DNA from: Streptosporangiaceae bacterium
Lineage (GTDB): Bacteria; Actinomycetota; Actinomycetes; Streptosporangiales; Streptosporangiaceae
NCBI GenBank assembly: GCA_030045215.1
Contig: JASIBJ010000146.1
Coordinates: forward strand, 1-7,837
DNA length: 7,837 nucleotides
Direction of reading: 5' to 3'
Below are positions 5,436-7,837 of the stretch, one piece after another; within the stretch, counting starts at the first letter, position 1, and every line of letters starts with the position of its first letter. Under the pieces are notes generated by a model that saw only the letters and a list, made by a program, of their open reading frames with translations, did no database searches and was not told the DNA's origin. A program made the translations under genes and the position numbers.

Positions 5436-5840
5436 ATGAGCTATGCCAGGCAGATCCTGGACACCCACGCACGCGCCTTGAACGTTGACGCGGGCATTCT
5501 GGCCACGGCCATCAGCGCAATCACGGACTGCGCTCAGGCCTGCATCGGCGACACCGACGCGGACCTGGGCGAGCAGAACCTGGCCGAGATGGTCCGGTGC
5601 ATCCGGCTGTGCCTGAACTGCGCCGACGTCTGCACCGCCACCGGAGCGGTCGCCAGCCGTCCAGCCGACTATGACGCTGATGTCATCAAGCCGCTGCTGG
5701 AGGCGTGCGTGGCCATCTGCAGAAGCTGCGGCGATGAGTGCGCGCAGCATGCGCGGATGCACGAGCATTGCCGGGCCTGCGCAGATGCCTGCCGACGGTG
5801 TGAGCAGGCCTGCCGGGAGCTCCTGGACGCCTTGAAGTAG
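5436..5840 (+). CDS. csp3: Four-helix-bundle copper-storage protein (Csp, DUF326-type)
   Basis: A 134-residue cytosolic protein of the copper-storage family, in which four helices line a core with cysteine thiolates that bind many Cu(I) ions. Fifteen cysteines are present: 32, 36, 55, 59, 62, 66, 91, 95, 98, 102, 112, 115, 119, 122 and 126, mostly in CxxxC/CxxC spacing along helices. Histidines at 105, 109 and 111 near the bundle end could guide metal entry, as proposed for Csp3. There is no signal peptide, so the cytosolic Csp3 type rather than the exported Csp1 type is indicated. The length is close to that of known Csp3 proteins. AGGAGGGG lies just before the ATG. It is convergent with the DUF2182 gene 72 bases away. 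The symbol is by family resemblance, not orthology tested here. Confidence 0.87.
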   Translation: MSYARQILDTHARALNVDAGILATAISAITDCAQACIGDTDADLGEQNLAEMVRCIRLCLNCADVCTATGAVASRPADYDADVIKPLLEACVAICRSCGDECAQHARMHEHCRACADACRRCEQACRELLDALK

Positions 5841-5873
5841 CACGGGCGATGTCCTGGCGTCAGTACCGGTCCC

Positions 5874-5886
5874 CGGGCGGTGCCCG
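5874..5886. terminator. Short hairpin between the convergent csp and DUF2182 genes
   Basis: CGGGC (5874-5878), GGT, GCCCG (5882-5886): a perfect five-base stem in the 72-base gap between two converging stop codons. The palindrome CGGCCGGCCG (5897-5906) follows. Neither has a T-tract; either could act as a bidirectional end signal. Confidence 0.3.
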
Positions 5887-5912
5887 CGCTACCCAGCGGC
5901 CGGCCGATCGTC

Positions 5913-6728
5913 CTACATCCCCGGCATTTTCGGCATTGCCGAGGTGTGCAGGCCAGGAAGCAGCCAGGGAAACCAGATGGCGAGGACTCCGATCGCCACC
6001 AGTACTACGCCGACGGCCAGGCCGAACGGCTTGCCGTAGCGCCACAGCTTCTCCGCGAAGATGACCGCTGCTAGCGCCGCCATGACCGCTATGTTCATGA
6101 CCCCGACTGCGATCAGCACGATCATCAGGCCCCAGCAGCACCCGGCGCAGGTCGCTCCGTGGTGCATGCCGACGCGCAGGTCGCGGCCGCGGCCACGGAA
6201 GCCGGCGTAGTACATCAGCGCGCCGACCGGCGACCGGCACCGGCGCAGGCACCAGTCCTTCCAGGGAGTGAGCTGGTAGATGCCCGCAGCGGTGAAGATC
6301 GCCACGCCCAGCCACTTGGCTGCGGTCGGGGACGCCGTGAGCAGGCGCCCGGTTCCGATCAGGGCCGCGAAGGCTGCCGCCCCAACCAGAGCCCAGGTCA
6401 GAAGGTAGCCGCCGAGGAACGTGCCTAGTCGCGCAATCCGGCCGAGGCCGGCCGAGGTACCGCTGATCACACGGGTCCACAACACCGCGACGGGCGCCAC
6501 CGAGGGCAGCATCATCGCGGCCATCATCACTACCCACAGCCCGAGGAACGGCAGCAGTGCCAGGCCCATGGTCCCTGGCCCGTTGCCCATATCCCGGTAC
6601 AGCGCGACGGTGACAACCCACGCCACAGCCGCCAGCGCGGCGACCGCGATCCACGGCACGGCGAGCTGGCGCGGCGGCACGGCCGGCAACGGCCGGGCGG
6701 CCGGGGCTGGACCGAAGCGGTCAGCCAT
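5913..6728 (-). CDS. DUF2182 integral membrane protein (predicted metal-binding)
   Basis: A 271-residue membrane protein with about seven hydrophobic segments (roughly 24-44, 53-75, 103-126, 136-152, 198-212, 214-226, 235-257). Family marks are clear: LWVVMMAAMMLPSVAP at 64-79, AGIYQLTPWKDWCLRRCRSP at 148-167, GMHHGATCAGCCWGLM at 187-202, VGVMN at 208-212 and AEKLWR at 225-230. C160, C164, C194, C197, C198, H189 and H190 cluster near the membrane faces and are the likely metal ligands. The C-terminal tail adds H261 and three methionines (265, 268, 271) in MxxMxxM spacing, a pattern used for Cu(I) in other proteins. Biochemical function is unknown. It lies 14 bases after the DUF1326 gene, with GAGG 9 bases before its ATG, so the two form an operon. 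Confidence 0.85.
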   Translation of the reverse strand: MADRFGPAPAARPLPAVPPRQLAVPWIAVAALAAVAWVVTVALYRDMGNGPGTMGLALLPFLGLWVVMMAAMMLPSVAPVAVLWTRVISGTSAGLGRIARLGTFLGGYLLTWALVGAAAFAALIGTGRLLTASPTAAKWLGVAIFTAAGIYQLTPWKDWCLRRCRSPVGALMYYAGFRGRGRDLRVGMHHGATCAGCCWGLMIVLIAVGVMNIAVMAALAAVIFAEKLWRYGKPFGLAVGVVLVAIGVLAIWFPWLLPGLHTSAMPKMPGM

Positions 6729-6742
6729 GACCGGGGCCTCGG

Positions 6743-7336
6743 TCAGCCTTCGTACCGGAAATCGGTGACGAAGCTATTGGTCCCAGAAAAATCAGCGCTC
6801 CAGTGACCGTGATAGCTCACGTCCCTCGACCTGGCCTGGCGCACTGGCTGCGTGACCGCGCCGAACGGCGGGTTCGTGATCACGGCCGGCTCCTGGCCGT
6901 CCATGCCGGTGATCTGGTCGCTGCTCATCGACAGCGCGCCCGCGACCTCCGCGTGCAGCGAGCCGTCTGACTTCTCGAACGTGATCGACGCCGGCTGCAC
7001 CCCCGCCACCTCGCCGATGAGCGGGCCGAGTCCCGCCAGATAGCCGCCGGCGCCCCCAGAAAAAACCGCACCCAGCGCCTCGGACTGTTCGCCGGAGGCG
7101 CGGTCGTCTAGGTACAGCGCCACCTTCCAGCCGCCGTCAGTCATCCGCTTCGGCGAATGCACCGCCATGACGGCGTTAAGGCCGGACAGGTCCACGCCAT
7201 CCTTACTGCCGCTGGTGACGTGCCACGCCAGCAACACGTCGCAGTTATCGCGGGTGGCGGGCCCAAGCCAGATGCAGTTGCAGCTGACGTCGCAGCTGCA
7301 CACCTCGAAGTAGTCGCCCTCAACAAAGAAACTCAC
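6743..7336 (-). CDS. DUF1326 domain-containing protein with CxC-x3-CxC motif
   Basis: A 197-residue soluble protein without signal peptide. The family signature is at the N-terminus: YFEVCSCDVSCNC, giving C13, C15, C19 and C21, with C32 close by. The remainder is a beta-rich DUF1326 domain (GWKVALYLDDRASGEQSEAL at 69-88, then a glycine-rich loop). The closely set cysteines suggest a soft-metal site. DUF1326 and DUF2182 genes are often neighbours, supporting a joint but unassigned role. The start is GTG at 7336; GGAGG lies 5 bases upstream, and the neighbouring ATG is out of frame and stops at once. It is the first gene of the operon with DUF2182. Confidence 0.85.
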   Translation of the reverse strand: MSFFVEGDYFEVCSCDVSCNCIWLGPATRDNCDVLLAWHVTSGSKDGVDLSGLNAVMAVHSPKRMTDGGWKVALYLDDRASGEQSEALGAVFSGGAGGYLAGLGPLIGEVAGVQPASITFEKSDGSLHAEVAGALSMSSDQITGMDGQEPAVITNPPFGAVTQPVRQARSRDVSYHGHWSADFSGTNSFVTDFRYEG

Positions 7337-7351
7337 ATCACCCTCCCTGCC

Positions 7352-7374
7352 GATGCTCGGCTACGCCGAAGATC
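7352..7374 (-). promoter_or_regulatory. Dyad in the DUF1326 leader, candidate operator or hairpin
   Basis: Two ten-base arms (7352-7361 and 7365-7374) around TAC match at eight of ten positions, with a perfect TCGGC-TAC-GCCGA centre. It lies between the candidate promoter and the ribosome binding site. As DNA it suits a dimeric repressor; as RNA it is a 5-bp hairpin next to GGGAGG. Next to it is a half-site TACCCC (7378-7383) of the kind found in copper-sensor operators, but without its mirror half. Confidence 0.35.
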
Positions 7375-7385
7375 GCCTACCCCGC

Positions 7386-7414
7386 CTTTTAGCATCGCCA
7401 CCGCAGACGCGCAA
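7386..7414 (-). promoter_or_regulatory. Candidate promoter of the DUF1326-DUF2182 operon
   Basis: Minus strand TTGCGC (7409-7414), 17-base spacer, TAAAAG (7386-7391) with TG one base before it. The predicted start near 7379 gives a leader of about 43 bases. Both hexamers are partial matches. Confidence 0.35.
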
Positions 7415-7478
7415 GCCCCACATGCAAAAGCAAGCGCCTCAGCTTTCATGACGCGGACACGGCAGCCCCTGCGCCTCG

Positions 7479-7532
7479 GGCTCGCCGGTCGCGGTGTTCT
7501 GGCACCGCGGCTCGCCGAACATCGGCTCGCCG
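7479..7532 (+). repeat. Three GGCTCGCCG repeats with hairpins
   Basis: GGCTCGCCG occurs at 7479, 7509 and 7524, spaced 30 and 15 bases. The last two flank a perfect hairpin GCCGA-ACA-TCGGC (7514-7526), and TGTTC (7495-7499) can pair with GAACA (7517-7521) as an alternative. Further copies lie at 1209 and 4618 (plus) and 344 (minus). Confidence 0.4.
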
Positions 7533-7656
7533 CCTGAACCACTATTCGCTGCTGCTGCTGCGAACGGCCCGACGCGGGCCACATCACCATGCTTGACAGT
7601 GCGCCGGACGCGCTGACGTGGCGAGCGGCCCGCTCCCGCGCCTGACGCGTCTCATT

Positions 7657-7685
7657 TTGCCGGGAAAGCATCAATAGCCTATATA
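7657..7685 (+). promoter_or_regulatory. Candidate plus-strand promoter near the window end
   Basis: TTGCCG (7657-7662), exactly 17 bases, TATATA (7680-7685), in the most AT-rich patch of the window (about 7665-7690). The first ATG after it (7695) gives only 26 codons before a stop, so any gene it serves lies past 7837 or is non-coding. Confidence 0.35.
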
Positions 7686-7837
7686 TCCGATCAGATGGAA
7701 CCGCGATCTTGGCGAGCGGCGGAGTTACCTGAGGGTCGCAGTGTCGTGCCTGACGGAACGGGTATCGCCACTTAGCGGCCGCAGCGCGGCACCCACGGCG
7801 AACTCCGCACCGAGCTGAGCTGCGGCTGATCTTGCCA

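Larger units (their letters stand above)
7337..7837. other. No convincing gene in the last 500 bases
   Basis: The region holds the DUF1326 promoter and dyad, the GGCTCGCCG repeats, a short (GCT)n run near 7548-7561 and the candidate plus-strand promoter. A long minus-strand frame is open from the right edge to 7333, but it is arginine- and serine-rich without recognisable motifs and runs through the operon promoter. A minus-strand frame ending in TAA at 7725-7727 could be the last residues of a gene beyond the edge; I cannot support it. Confidence 0.5.

Noticed and set aside
4703..5488. A 261-codon plus-strand open frame
   Set aside because: It lies antisense to the DUF3303-like gene, crosses its promoter and hairpin, and has no recognisable domain; it is a by-product of G+C-rich sequence.
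5860..6654. A 264-codon minus-strand frame within the DUF2182 gene
   Set aside because: It is a shadow of the DUF2182 frame, rich in arginine and histidine, without membrane segments or family motifs.
7333..7837. A long minus-strand frame open from the right edge into the DUF1326 leader
   Set aside because: Low-complexity Arg/Ser/Ala content, and it covers the DUF1326 promoter and dyad; probably fortuitous.

Overview
The window is uniformly G+C-rich DNA, with most codons ending in G or C, strong GGAGG-type ribosome binding sites and GTG starts. Its protein families (a family 5 solute-binding lipoprotein, a mycobacterial Ami1-like amidase, WNG-repeat propellers, DUF4265, DUF3303) point to the chromosome of a soil-type Actinomycetota. 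I cannot name the genus. I see no rRNA, tRNA, CRISPR array, insertion sequence or phage gene.

Layout. Positions 1-293 (minus) hold the N-terminus of a peptide-type ABC transporter substrate-binding lipoprotein cut by the window edge. It is preceded by a near-consensus promoter and a foldable leader. 680-1705 (minus) encodes a ten-helix EamA/DMT transporter. Divergent from it, on the plus strand, are a secreted zinc N-acetylmuramoyl-L-alanine amidase (1859-2713), a secreted protein made of seven WNG repeats that should form a seven-bladed beta-propeller (2782-3954), a DUF4265 protein (3978-4454) and a possible 52-residue ORF that starts inside the DUF4265 stop codon. 4715-4993 (minus) is a small DUF3303-like protein with its own promoter and a perfect hairpin at the predicted mRNA 5' end.

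The right part looks like a metal, probably copper, handling module. A possible 81-residue ORF (5169-5414) runs into a four-helix-bundle copper-storage protein with 15 cysteines (5436-5840). Convergent with it is a two-gene operon, DUF1326 (6743-7336) then DUF2182 (5913-6728). Both carry clustered cysteines, and the DUF2182 protein ends in a His/Met tail with MxxMxxM spacing. The last 500 bases hold regulatory-looking structure but no convincing gene.

How the genes may work together (inference). The amidase and propeller are both exported, so the 1859-4609 run may act at the cell envelope. The cysteine-rich trio 5436-7336 is the best candidate for an under-described system: a cytosolic thiolate store beside a membrane protein and a small cysteine-motif partner of unknown biochemical role.
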